Below, one piece after another: positions 1 through 6,119 of a stretch of 6,776 nt of DNA; position 1 is the first letter of the stretch, and every line of letters starts with the position of its first letter. The notes under the pieces are model-generated. The model made no database searches. It was not told the DNA's origin and saw nothing but the letters and a program-made list of their open reading frames with translations. Both the position numbers and the translations under genes were made by a program. The stretch is taken from contig JAGGZO010000024.1 in assembly GCA_021161995.1 (NCBI GenBank), positions 1 to 6,776 of the forward strand. The letters run 5' to 3'. The stretch is from Candidatus Aenigmatarchaeota archaeon. Its GTDB lineage: Archaea; Aenigmatarchaeota; Aenigmatarchaeia; CG10238-14; SpSt-28.

Positions 1-738
1 ATCAACTAAATAAACATCAGTATAGTTTTTCCAACTACCAGTTTCATTCGTAGCAAGCCAAGCATTATCCAGAGCTGCATTATCCTGCCAGTAAGCAGAT
101 AGATTAACTTTAGCACCAATTCCTGGTGTAGAAGTGCTTTGCTCTTGATTAGACCAAATAGGTGGAGTGGTATCTTTTGTGTAACTTATTTTTATGATAT
201 TCAAATCCAGAGTGAGGCTAGATGGTTTACCTGCATCAGCATCACTATGCGTAACTTTAGTAGCTATTTGGTTTATATTGGAGCAATCAAAATAGCTAGT
301 AACATCACAAGTGTAAGTTTTATCTGTTTGATCTTGTGGTCCTAAACAACTAGTAGAATACCAAGTGGTGGCAGAATCATTAGAAATCTCTATAACTGGT
401 TGTCCTCCGTTAGCAGAATCGTAATTTATCGTTACATTGACTTGATTTATCTCTAAACAACCGATTACTGAATCATTCCAAGAAGTAACTACTAAAGCTT
501 CACCTTTTGAATAACTGACTCCAGTTCCGTCATCATACAATAAAGCGTTAGCATCACAAGAACTACCATCATATGTACAGCTAGTAGGTCCAAGAACTAC
601 TAGTGGATCGCTATCAGAATTGGATTCGCCTAAACTTATAGAAAAAAGTTTGAAAGTAAGTAAAATAATAATTAAACCTTTAGGTAGAAATCCTTTCCAT
701 AAGATACTTTTATGGATCTTTAGCTTACTCAAAATCAT
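1..738 (-). CDS. Secreted or surface-anchored protein, N-terminal 246 residues (cut by window edge)
   Basis: The frame is open from an ATG at 738 to the window edge (246 codons, no stop). Residues 1-20 are basic and are followed by a hydrophobic stretch at about 21-37 (GLIIILLTFKLFSISLG), which reads as a signal peptide or N-terminal anchor. The rest is rich in Ser, Thr, Asn and Asp, carries six cysteines and several Asn-glycosylation sequons (NDS, NVT, NLS, NET, NYT), and is predicted to be beta-rich. Near residue 190 a segment begins with DTTPPIWSNQ and continues with AYWQDNAALDNAWLATNETG. It resembles the Ig-like repeat units common in large archaeal surface proteins, so more repeats may follow outside the window. 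The product is therefore probably exported, N-glycosylated and cell-surface associated. The exact function is unknown. No strong Shine-Dalgarno precedes the ATG. An AT-rich TATA-like element lies about 35-50 nt upstream. Confidence 0.8.
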   Translation of the reverse strand, partial: MILSKLKIHKSILWKGFLPKGLIIILLTFKLFSISLGESNSDSDPLVVLGPTSCTYDGSSCDANALLYDDGTGVSYSKGEALVVTSWNDSVIGCLEINQVNVTINYDSANGGQPVIEISNDSATTWYSTSCLGPQDQTDKTYTCDVTSYFDCSNINQIATKVTHSDADAGKPSSLTLDLNIIKISYTKDTTPPIWSNQEQSTSTPGIGAKVNLSAYWQDNAALDNAWLATNETGSWKNYTDVYLVD

Positions 739-868
739 CGCCGAATTTTATTTTCAAAATGTCTTTCTAGATTATATTCATAATTTATGATTTTTGTAGT
801 GAATAATTTATACAGTTGAATATGTTTATGATAAATTTAGAATGTGTCATCGTTCGTGTTTTTTGTAT

Positions 869-942
869 GGGCCCGGTGGGATTTGAACCCACGACCTACC
901 GGTTAAGAGCCGGCCGCTCTAACCATCCTGAGCTACGGGCCC
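869..942 (-). tRNA. tRNA-Lys (anticodon CTT)
   Basis: Read on the minus strand, 74 nt fold into a full cloverleaf: acceptor stem GGGCCCG with CGGGCCC, D stem GCTC with GAGC, anticodon stem GCCGG with CCGGT (one G-T closing pair), loop CTCTTAA with anticodon CTT, and T stem GTGGG with CCCAC around TTCAAAT. It decodes AAG. There is no intron, and CCA is not encoded. It is contiguous and ordinary, unlike the isoleucine tRNA at 6330-6408. Confidence 0.95.
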
Positions 943-957
943 ATAACAAAAACACTG

Positions 958-990
958 AAATAAAAAATGAAAAAAACAAGATTTAAAGAT
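958..990 (-). promoter_or_regulatory. Possible TATA elements for tRNA-Lys
   Basis: On the minus strand upstream of the tRNA-Lys 5' end there are two AT-rich boxes. CTTTAAAT ends about 40 nt upstream and TTTTTTATT lies about 20-26 nt upstream. Either could be the TATA box, depending on the length of the 5' leader that RNase P removes. The tract falls between the SepF gene stop and the tRNA. Confidence 0.35.
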
Positions 991-995
991 TTTGT

Positions 996-1319
996 TTACC
1001 TCTCAATTCTAATTCCTCTTGGTGCTAAAAGCATGTATTCTTCTCCTAACAGCACTATATCCCAACCATATTGGTTTGCGTATCTTTTTAGCTTCTGGAG
1101 TGCTGTTTCATATTCTGGTAGCGATTTCAAAAGATCTTTCATTTTTGCTAAAACTACATGACCGTTTCTAACTGCTTGTCCAACGACTTCCACATCTTTT
1201 ATAGTACTCATAGAGATTACTTTCACATAAACTTGTGGTTTTATCTCTGGTTCCTCTAGTTCTATTATATTGCTTTCTTCTTTCTTCTTTTCTTCTACCT
1301 TTTTTTCTTCATCAGTCAT
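996..1319 (-). CDS. sepF: SepF-like cell division protein (DUF552 family)
   Basis: This 107-residue protein has a highly charged, Glu/Lys-rich tail (about residues 1-29) followed by one SepF domain (about 30-107). The domain has a VYVKVISM beta strand, a D..VV..AV.NGHVVLAKM stretch, a helix, then GWDIVLLGEE (85-94) and a final LAPRGIRIER. This is the archaeal SepF pattern (GGDIv...e..liitPxGi.i.R). In archaea SepF ties FtsZ to the membrane at the division site. Family members usually start with a short amphipathic membrane-targeting helix. Here the N-terminus is hydrophilic and no such helix is apparent. The gene starts 5 nt after the stop of a single-pass membrane protein gene, so the two are very likely co-transcribed. 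No clear Shine-Dalgarno is seen before the ATG. Family assignment is by motif reading only. Confidence 0.78.
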   Translation of the reverse strand: MTDEEKKVEEKKKEESNIIELEEPEIKPQVYVKVISMSTIKDVEVVGQAVRNGHVVLAKMKDLLKSLPEYETALQKLKRYANQYGWDIVLLGEEYMLLAPRGIRIER

Positions 1320-1324
1320 TTTAT

Positions 1325-1981
1325 CTAACCGTATACGAATGAATTGCCTTCTATCTTTTCAACAAACCCTTCTATGATGATTGAATTATCCAAGACTAAA
1401 ATTTTAAGGTCTTTTATACCATTCAACGAAACTTTTTCATCTGTAATCGATAGCTCGTTCGTTTTATCGTTACTAGTTACCATGATTTTTCCTGTAAAAT
1501 GATAGATCACTACTTCCTTTTCGTTTGAAGGTAAAATGAATAGATTCTTTGTGTTTGTCATTTCCAATGTCAGCTTACCTTTTTCTGTGAATTTTATACC
1601 GTTTCCTAAATTCACATCAAAAAGCGTTCCCGAGATAGTTATCATACCATTGTTAATAGACAAAGTGCCTTTATCTATTTTACCAGAAGTTTCAATTGTT
1701 TCGGGTTTTATCTCTATTGGATATTTGTCTATCATTACACTGTTTATAGTTCCATTTCCATAAAATGTTGCATTCACAATCTTTATGTATCCATTCCATT
1801 CTGGATTAATTTCTATTTTCACATCTAGATAGTTTTTTTCTGAAAACCTGCTCATTATGTAAGAAAATAGGCCACTTGGCCTTATATTCATGAAACTTTC
1901 TGTTATATCGGTTTGTGAGGTAACATACCAAAACCCTATGATACCAAGAGCTATTGCCAGCAGAATCAACTTTATTCTCAT
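1325..1981 (-). CDS. Membrane-anchored beta-rich protein of unknown function
   Basis: I do not recognise this 218-residue protein. An N-terminal hydrophobic segment (about residues 3-22, starting MRIKLILLAIALGIIGFWYV) would anchor it in the membrane. The remainder (about 23-218) is probably extracytoplasmic: alternating hydrophobic and polar residues suggest beta strands, and sequons such as NAT and NGT are present. I chose the ATG at 1981. A TTG at 1990 is in frame and would add three residues, but the ATG puts the basic residue and hydrophobic core directly at the N-terminus, as expected for an anchor. The gene is the first of a pair with the SepF-like gene (5-nt gap), so a role at the cell envelope during division is possible but is only inferred from context. 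It diverges from the DUF1512 gene. Confidence 0.75.
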   Translation of the reverse strand: MRIKLILLAIALGIIGFWYVTSQTDITESFMNIRPSGLFSYIMSRFSEKNYLDVKIEINPEWNGYIKIVNATFYGNGTINSVMIDKYPIEIKPETIETSGKIDKGTLSINNGMITISGTLFDVNLGNGIKFTEKGKLTLEMTNTKNLFILPSNEKEVVIYHFTGKIMVTSNDKTNELSITDEKVSLNGIKDLKILVLDNSIIIEGFVEKIEGNSFVYG

Positions 1982-2059
1982 GGCTCTCAAATGAATATTC
2001 TCAAAGAAACAATAAAAAATTATTAAATAGTTATAAACACTTAGTAGTTATTGATTATC
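1982..2059. promoter_or_regulatory. Divergent promoter region, TATA box at 2031-2038 (+)
   Basis: This 78-bp AT-rich gap separates two head-to-head genes. On the plus strand TTATAAAC (2031-2038) begins 29 nt before the ATG at 2060, the spacing expected for a leaderless transcript. On the minus strand, TATTTAAT (reverse complement of 2022-2029) lies 41-48 nt upstream of the ATG at 1981 and could serve the membrane-protein/SepF operon. Confidence 0.6.
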
Positions 2060-3247
2060 ATGGAGGCTATACTAATGCAAACTGGTTGGTCTTGGCTTAC
2101 TTCTTTGCTATTTTTCCTAATGTTCATTATATATCCAATCATATACCCAAGAATGATTTTATCCCAAGCTATATTGAAGTTACGAGCAATCGATCAAAAA
2201 ATTCAAGGGATGTTAAGGGCTACTAAACGACAAATACTTAACAAGTCAAAATCCAAGAAATCTTCAAAACTCTTGGATGAAATGCTAGAGTTCTTCACGC
2301 TAGAACCAACTAATCTAGATCCATTCGGAATAATACGAAAATGGGATCATATACTAAGAACATCTGAAAAAAGACTAGAAGAGTTTGTTCAAAAATTTTC
2401 ACCAAGTGTAAATGAAGAAGAGTTGAAAACATTAGCCACTGGCATTAGCGGTGCAGTAACCTTGAATCAAATACACAAGTTAATAAATCATTACATTGGT
2501 TTGATAAGAAAAACCAAAAATTTGCAAGTTGCATTGTTGGTCCAAATGCAAGCACCTTTGATTGAAAGAATAGCCAATTCGTTTTACAAAGGAGTTAAGA
2601 CTATATTGAATATGCATCCAATTGGAGATGGAATTGGACCTATGATCGCAGGTCTGTTAATAGACAAAAAGGACAGAATAAAAGAGCAAAAAGATTGTAT
2701 AATAGTAAAGAAGAAAATACTTGGTAAGACTGTTTTTATTCTGCGTGCTAAAGGTCCTGGTGCTAGACTCGGTGAATTAGGTAAGGTCGCTAGTGAACTG
2801 ATAAAAAAAGAAAAAATAAAGAAGGTTATAACTGTTGATGCTGCAGCTAAACTAGAAGGAGAGCTAACTGGAAGCATAGCTGAAGGGGTTGGTGTGGCTA
2901 TTGGTGGTGTTGGTATAGATAAAGCTTTCATAGAAGAAGTTTCGACTAGGCATGGAACAAAACTCCATGCTATAGTTATAAAAATGTCGCAGGAAGAGGC
3001 TGTTAAGCCAATGCATCCGATTGTTTTTAATGCAAGAAAGAAAGTCGTTGAGAGGTTACAAGAAATAATTAGTGAATCAAAAGAAAAGAAAATACTGATG
3101 ATCGGAGTTGGTCAGAGTTCTGGTGTTCCAAACACAAAAGAAGAGATTGAAAATCCGAAAATGGAAAGGATAATAAAAGAGAACTGGGAAAAATATGGAA
3201 AAGATATAATAAAAGAAAATTGGTTAGATAAACTATTCGGCATATAG
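2060..3247 (+). CDS. DUF1512 family membrane-anchored protein
   Basis: This 395-residue protein matches the archaeal DUF1512 family, whose biochemical function is unknown to me. One N-terminal transmembrane segment (about residues 9-29) is followed by a charged helical region and then a conserved C-terminal domain. Family landmarks I can see are GDGIGPMIAG (189-198), a GARLGELGK segment, VDAAAKLEGE (259-268), the glycine-rich GVGVAIGGVG (276-285) and GVGQSSGVPN (349-358). The glycine- and aspartate-rich motifs suggest ligand or nucleotide binding, but that is inference. Start choice: a TATA box 29 nt upstream fits a leaderless mRNA beginning at the ATG at 2060. A second in-frame ATG at 2075 has GGAGG (2062-2066) 8 nt before it, so a product starting MQTGWSW, five residues shorter, is a real alternative. 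A TTG at 2051 is less likely. The gene stands alone on its strand. Confidence 0.85.
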   Translation: MEAILMQTGWSWLTSLLFFLMFIIYPIIYPRMILSQAILKLRAIDQKIQGMLRATKRQILNKSKSKKSSKLLDEMLEFFTLEPTNLDPFGIIRKWDHILRTSEKRLEEFVQKFSPSVNEEELKTLATGISGAVTLNQIHKLINHYIGLIRKTKNLQVALLVQMQAPLIERIANSFYKGVKTILNMHPIGDGIGPMIAGLLIDKKDRIKEQKDCIIVKKKILGKTVFILRAKGPGARLGELGKVASELIKKEKIKKVITVDAAAKLEGELTGSIAEGVGVAIGGVGIDKAFIEEVSTRHGTKLHAIVIKMSQEEAVKPMHPIVFNARKKVVERLQEIISESKEKKILMIGVGQSSGVPNTKEEIENPKMERIIKENWEKYGKDIIKENWLDKLFGI

Positions 3248-3302
3248 AATAAAATTTCTCAAAAATAAAGAAGAGAAAGAAGAGATAAAGAGGATTGAGA
3301 TT

Positions 3303-3485
3303 TTAAACGTCGTAACCTCTCAATGTGCTCCTTCCGTTTTCCTTTGCTCTTTTCATTGCTTCCTTTATCAGAGCTTCTACTTTCTTGTTTAGTGCCTCGA
3401 AGAAAGAGTCACTGATTCTCATCTTACCTCCTACTACTTCTCTTACTGCAGACTTAACTACCAAAGCAGGTACTTTTGCTGCCAT
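3303..3485 (-). CDS. Short histone-fold protein (about 60 residues, DUF1931-like)
   Basis: The 60-residue product has a histone-fold pattern. A first short helix (ALVVKSAVREVV) is followed by a GGKMRISDSFFEAL turn, a long amphipathic helix (about residues 26-50, KKVEALIKEAMKRAKENG) and the typical RSTLRGYDV loop, which corresponds to the RKT.....D signature of archaeal histones. It ends right after that Asp, so the third helix is essentially missing. Canonical archaeal histones (about 67 residues) carry a full third helix. This fits the short DUF1931-type histone-like proteins of archaea, which may assemble differently from nucleosome-type histones. The start at 3485 is supported by GTGAG just upstream and a TATA box at 3515-3522. 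The gene is monocistronic. It probably acts in chromatin, but DNA binding cannot be judged from sequence. Confidence 0.82.
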   Translation of the reverse strand: MAAKVPALVVKSAVREVVGGKMRISDSFFEALNKKVEALIKEAMKRAKENGRSTLRGYDV

Positions 3486-3514
3486 TTTCTCACAAATTTT
3501 AATCGTTTTCCATT

Positions 3515-3522
3515 TTTAAATA
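3515..3522 (-). promoter_or_regulatory. TATA box of the histone gene
   Basis: TATTTAAA on the minus strand starts 37 nt before the ATG at 3485. Transcription would begin roughly 9 nt upstream of the start codon, which leaves room for the weak Shine-Dalgarno-like GTGAG at 3489-3493. Confidence 0.55.
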
Positions 3523-3602
3523 GTTTAACAATATCTGCTAGTTTTAATGATAAAACAAGAAAGTAATGTTTTAGTCTTAATTAACTCATGGTTTTGGAAA
3601 TC

Positions 3603-3610
3603 TATTTAAA
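3603..3610 (+). promoter_or_regulatory. TATA box of the L10e gene
   Basis: TATTTAAA begins 30 nt before the L10e ATG at 3633. This spacing places transcription initiation at or within a few nucleotides of the start codon, so the mRNA is probably leaderless. Confidence 0.65.
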
Positions 3611-3632
3611 AGTTTTGTGATAGATAAATTTC

Positions 3633-4157
3633 ATGGCATTAAGACCTGGTAGATGTTTTAGAGAGATTGAAAGACCTTATACAAGGATTTCTTATAGAGT
3701 TAAGAATAAAAATTACATACCTGGTGCTCCACAACCAAGAATAAGACATTTTGACATGGGTAATGTGAAAGGAGATTTTCCTGTTAATGTTTATCTTGTT
3801 TCATTGGATGACGTTCAAGTAAGAGATAACGCATTAGAGGCTGCTAGAATTGCAATTCATAAATACTTAGATAAAAAGGTTGGTGCGATTAATTATCATT
3901 TTAAAGTTTTGAAGTATCCTCATCATGTTTTGAGAGAGCACCCAATTGCTATGGGCGCGGGTGCTGATAGATATTCGCAGGGTATGAGACTAGCTTTTGG
4001 TAGACCAATAGGTAGAGCGGTTCAGTTATTTAAGCAAGAAAAATTAATTGTTGTAAGAACGCAACCACAATTTATACCTCTTGTGAAAGAAGCTTTGAAG
4101 ATAGGTGCTTCTAAATTACCATTCAGAGCAAAAATAGTTGTTGAAGAAAAGAAATAA
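3633..4157 (+). CDS. rpl10e: Large ribosomal subunit protein L10e (uL16 family)
   Basis: This 174-residue protein is full length for archaeal L10e. Clear family features are the N-terminal MALRPGRCFREIERPYTR, the PQPRIRHFDMGN segment, YPHHVLREHP, and the loop MGAGADRYSQGMRLAFGRP (about residues 106-124), which in the ribosome reaches toward the peptidyl-transferase and tRNA-binding region. L10e/uL16 joins the 60S-like subunit late and is needed for the tRNA-binding sites. The start is set by the family N-terminus and by a TATA box 30 nt upstream. The last 35 bp of the gene overlap, tail to tail, the 3' end of the prepilin peptidase gene on the other strand. It is not part of a visible ribosomal operon here. 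Confidence 0.96.
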   Translation: MALRPGRCFREIERPYTRISYRVKNKNYIPGAPQPRIRHFDMGNVKGDFPVNVYLVSLDDVQVRDNALEAARIAIHKYLDKKVGAINYHFKVLKYPHHVLREHPIAMGAGADRYSQGMRLAFGRPIGRAVQLFKQEKLIVVRTQPQFIPLVKEALKIGASKLPFRAKIVVEEKK

Positions 4158-4956
4158 ACGAGTTCAACGTGTTTGTTTCTGCTATTAATAGGATAAATGC
4201 TATCAGAAATACTGGGGCAAATCTTACACCTTCCTTTATATAAACAAACTTCCTGCTTCTTCTAAGCTTTTTCAACGCCTTTTCATCTATTCCTACCCAT
4301 TTCTTAGAGTCTTTTAGAACATCACCGACTTTAACGTCTTTTATTCTGACTTTTTTTATCATAGAATTTTCAATTCCTTTAAGATAAACAAATGAAATTG
4401 ATAATATTAGTACCACAAAGATAATGCTTGATGCTACTATGAATTTCTCTGAATTCGTTAGTATGAATGCTGATATGGAGGCTAGTAAAAATAATGAAAT
4501 TAAACCTATGGCTTTAGATCTTTTGTTGAATTCTCTTTCGACGTTTTTTCTGGCCTTTTCGTTTTTAACAAATATTGTGAAAGAATATAATATCACATAA
4601 ATCATTCCAGAAATTGCTAATAGGAAAAAATATTCTAATGTAAAAACGATGTCTTGATTTAATGGATTTAAAAACCCAACACCTGCTAATAAGAAAGAAT
4701 CTCCTGCACCCCACTGGCCAGTGAAGTACATTAGTGCTCCTACCAAAGAAAGAATCACGCCATTTATTATGCTGTTCGCAATAATTTCCTTGTTTCTAGA
4801 TGAGAGGTATGCTAATGTATTTATGATCACGGAAGCTAAGATGAAAAGATATAGAAGCTTATCTGAAATTTCAGTTGTTTTTAAATCTTGATAAGATGCT
4901 ATAGACAAAAAAACCAGGCCTATAGCTGATTTAATCCAGAATAAAACATCGAGCAT
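4123..4956 (-). CDS. Archaeal prepilin peptidase (A24 family aspartyl protease)
   Basis: This 277-residue polytopic membrane protein carries the two catalytic aspartates of A24 prepilin/preflagellin peptidases: Asp24 in SYQDLKTTEIS and Asp86 in the GAGD motif (83-86). Hydrophobic segments lie at about 4-20, 34-51, 62-79, 109-130, 150-167, 172-192 and 247-262. A soluble region between the last two contains KVGDVL (209-214) and a VYIKEGVRFAP stretch, as in the longer archaeal members (FlaK/PibD/EppA relatives with an extra C-terminal part). The enzyme cleaves class III signal peptides of archaeal pilins or archaellins at the cytoplasmic membrane face. No pilin gene is visible nearby, so its substrates are elsewhere. 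The 3' end overlaps L10e by 35 bp. The ATG at 4956 is the first start after the divergent promoter shared with L30. Confidence 0.88.
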   Translation of the reverse strand: MLDVLFWIKSAIGLVFLSIASYQDLKTTEISDKLLYLFILASVIINTLAYLSSRNKEIIANSIINGVILSLVGALMYFTGQWGAGDSFLLAGVGFLNPLNQDIVFTLEYFFLLAISGMIYVILYSFTIFVKNEKARKNVEREFNKRSKAIGLISLFLLASISAFILTNSEKFIVASSIIFVVLILSISFVYLKGIENSMIKKVRIKDVKVGDVLKDSKKWVGIDEKALKKLRRSRKFVYIKEGVRFAPVFLIAFILLIAETNTLNSFISFLQQLFLL

Positions 4957-5022
4957 AATATAATCTTTTTGGTTTTTCGATTAATTAAGGTTTATAAATA
5001 TTAAATAACGTAAAAATATCAT
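4957..5022. promoter_or_regulatory. Divergent promoter region, L30 TATA box at 4991-4998 (+)
   Basis: This 66-bp AT-rich gap lies between head-to-head genes. TTTATAAA (4991-4998) begins 32 nt before the L30 ATG and fits a leaderless transcript. For the prepilin peptidase, the symmetric TTAATTAA (4981-4988) or the reverse of the TTTATAA box could act on the minus strand. Confidence 0.6.
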
Positions 5023-5484
5023 ATGTTGTTCGCAGCTGTTAGATTAAGAAGTGCGATAGGCGCTAGGAGAAGGGTTAAAGATGCGTTGATGTTATTGAAT
5101 TTGCGATATATTCATAGTTGTGTTCTGTTGCCAAAGAACAGATCTACCGAAGGTATGCTGAAAATGGTTAAAGACTATGTTACCTATGGTGAGGTCGATA
5201 AAAATACATTAATTGAGCTATTAAAGAAGAGATTAAGAATGAATGGTAATAAGAGAGTCACTGAGAAAGAATTGGAGGAAGTGACTGGATTCAAATCATT
5301 TGAGGAATTTGCAGAAGCACTTTTAAACGGTAAAGCAGCATTAAAAAATTATCCACAGTTTAAAAGAGTTTTTAGATTGAATTCTCCTAGGGGTGGATTG
5401 AAATCTAAAAAAGGGCACTATCCAAAAGGCGATTTGGGTTATAGAGGGGAAGATATAAACAGATTTCTAAGAAAGATGATATGA
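5023..5484 (+). CDS. rpl30: Large ribosomal subunit protein L30 (uL30, archaeal type)
   Basis: The 153-residue length is typical of archaeal uL30, which is much longer than bacterial L30. The N-terminal half holds the conserved core (LFAAVRLRSAIGARRRVKDAL, then LNLRYIHSCVLLP), followed by MLKMVKDYVTYGEV. The C-terminal archaeal/eukaryotic extension includes FRLNSPRGGLKSKKGHYPKGDLGYRGEDIN. The protein binds 23S rRNA in the large subunit. It is led by a TATA box 32 nt upstream and has no leader. In most archaea this gene sits in the spc ribosomal operon next to L15 and secY. Here it is alone, and its last bases (ATGA at 5481-5484) overlap the start of the THEP1 NTPase gene, so the two are probably translationally coupled. 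Confidence 0.93.
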   Translation: MLFAAVRLRSAIGARRRVKDALMLLNLRYIHSCVLLPKNRSTEGMLKMVKDYVTYGEVDKNTLIELLKKRLRMNGNKRVTEKELEEVTGFKSFEEFAEALLNGKAALKNYPQFKRVFRLNSPRGGLKSKKGHYPKGDLGYRGEDINRFLRKMI

Positions 5485-5999
5485 AAATACTTATTTCCGG
5501 AAGACCAGGAGTTGGAAAAACTACTTTGATACTTAGGATAGTAGAATATCTTAAGTTAAAAAATATAACTTTTTGTGGTTTCATTACACCTGAAATTAGA
5601 AAAAACGGTTATCGAATTGGATTTAAAGTAGTAGATTTGTGTACTGGTAAGAAATTTATTCTCGCTACAACTGAAAAAATCTCAAATCACAAAATCGGAA
5701 AATATTACGTTGATATTGACACCTTCTGCGATTATATTAGCGAGATCACAGGAAGAATAAGTGATTATGACGTAATTCTTGTTGATGAAATTGGTAAAAT
5801 GGAGTTCATGTGTGATAAATTTCAAAAATTTATTTTGAATATCTTGAAAAGTGATAAAATATTTATTGGGACTATACACCGACGTCTTGTTGGTAAATTT
5901 AAAGATAAAGTAGAAGTGATATGGCTAAATGAGGGGAACAGGAGATTTATTCTGGAAGAGATAAAAGTGAAGATTGACAAATTTTTAGGTTCATCGTAA
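5481..5999 (+). CDS. THEP1-type nucleoside-triphosphatase
   Basis: This 172-residue P-loop enzyme has family-typical length. The Walker A motif is GRPGVGKT (residues 7-14). GFITPEIRKNGYRIGF (33-48) is the THEP1 signature between P-loop and core. DEIGKME (102-108) is the Walker B motif in the form characteristic of THEP1. Family members hydrolyse several NTPs in vitro, and their cellular role is unsettled. The start codon overlaps the L30 stop (ATGA), so expression depends on the L30 promoter and translational coupling. No separate Shine-Dalgarno is evident. A hairpin and T-run lie about 25 nt after its stop. Confidence 0.92.
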   Translation: MKILISGRPGVGKTTLILRIVEYLKLKNITFCGFITPEIRKNGYRIGFKVVDLCTGKKFILATTEKISNHKIGKYYVDIDTFCDYISEITGRISDYDVILVDEIGKMEFMCDKFQKFILNILKSDKIFIGTIHRRLVGKFKDKVEVIWLNEGNRRFILEEIKVKIDKFLGSS

Positions 6000-6023
6000 A
6001 ATAATTTGGGTGTTAAGGATTTT

Positions 6024-6062
6024 TATGAAATCCTATGATTTCATAGATGATATTACCTTTTT
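6024..6062 (+). terminator. Hairpin and T-run downstream of the THEP1 gene
   Basis: A perfect 9-bp inverted repeat (6024-6032 with 6037-6045, 4-nt loop CTAT) lies 25 nt after the THEP1 stop and is followed by a six-T run (6058-6063). Archaeal termination mainly needs the T-run. The stem is AT-rich and shares its edge with a second, longer inverted repeat, so a terminator role is plausible rather than certain. Confidence 0.4.
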
Positions 6063-6119
6063 TGAAGAGAAGCATTGAAAAATATATCTAGAAATCAAAA
6101 TAAAAGGTAATGTTATTTA
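6044..6119 (+). repeat. Long imperfect inverted repeat
   Basis: Bases 6044-6061 can pair without interruption with 6102-6119 over 18 bp, including three G-U pairs that exist only in plus-strand RNA. Nine central pairs (TTACCTTTT with AAAAGGTAA) are perfect Watson-Crick. The loop is 40 nt. The stem competes with the 9-bp hairpin at 6024-6045 at its outer base. I do not know its function. It lies just before the homing-endonuclease-like remnant. Confidence 0.45.

Noticed and set aside
139..345. Plus-strand open frame of 68 codons
   Set aside because: It is a shadow of the minus-strand surface protein, which is open over the whole 246 codons with a signal peptide and sequons.
781..791. Near-palindrome CATAATTTATG in the 739-868 intergenic region
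   Set aside because: Short AT-rich near-symmetry is expected by chance here and fits an ordinary TATA-like region.
967..1161. Plus-strand open frame of 64 codons
   Set aside because: It lies antisense to the SepF-like gene and shows no family features.
2584..2931. Minus-strand open frame of 115 codons inside the DUF1512 gene
   Set aside because: Low-complexity Ser/Pro/Ile composition is typical of an antisense shadow. The plus frame carries conserved DUF1512 motifs throughout.
6025..6078. Small open frame starting MKSYDFIDD after THEP1
   Set aside because: It has only 17 codons, coincides with the 9-bp hairpin, and lacks a promoter and Shine-Dalgarno.
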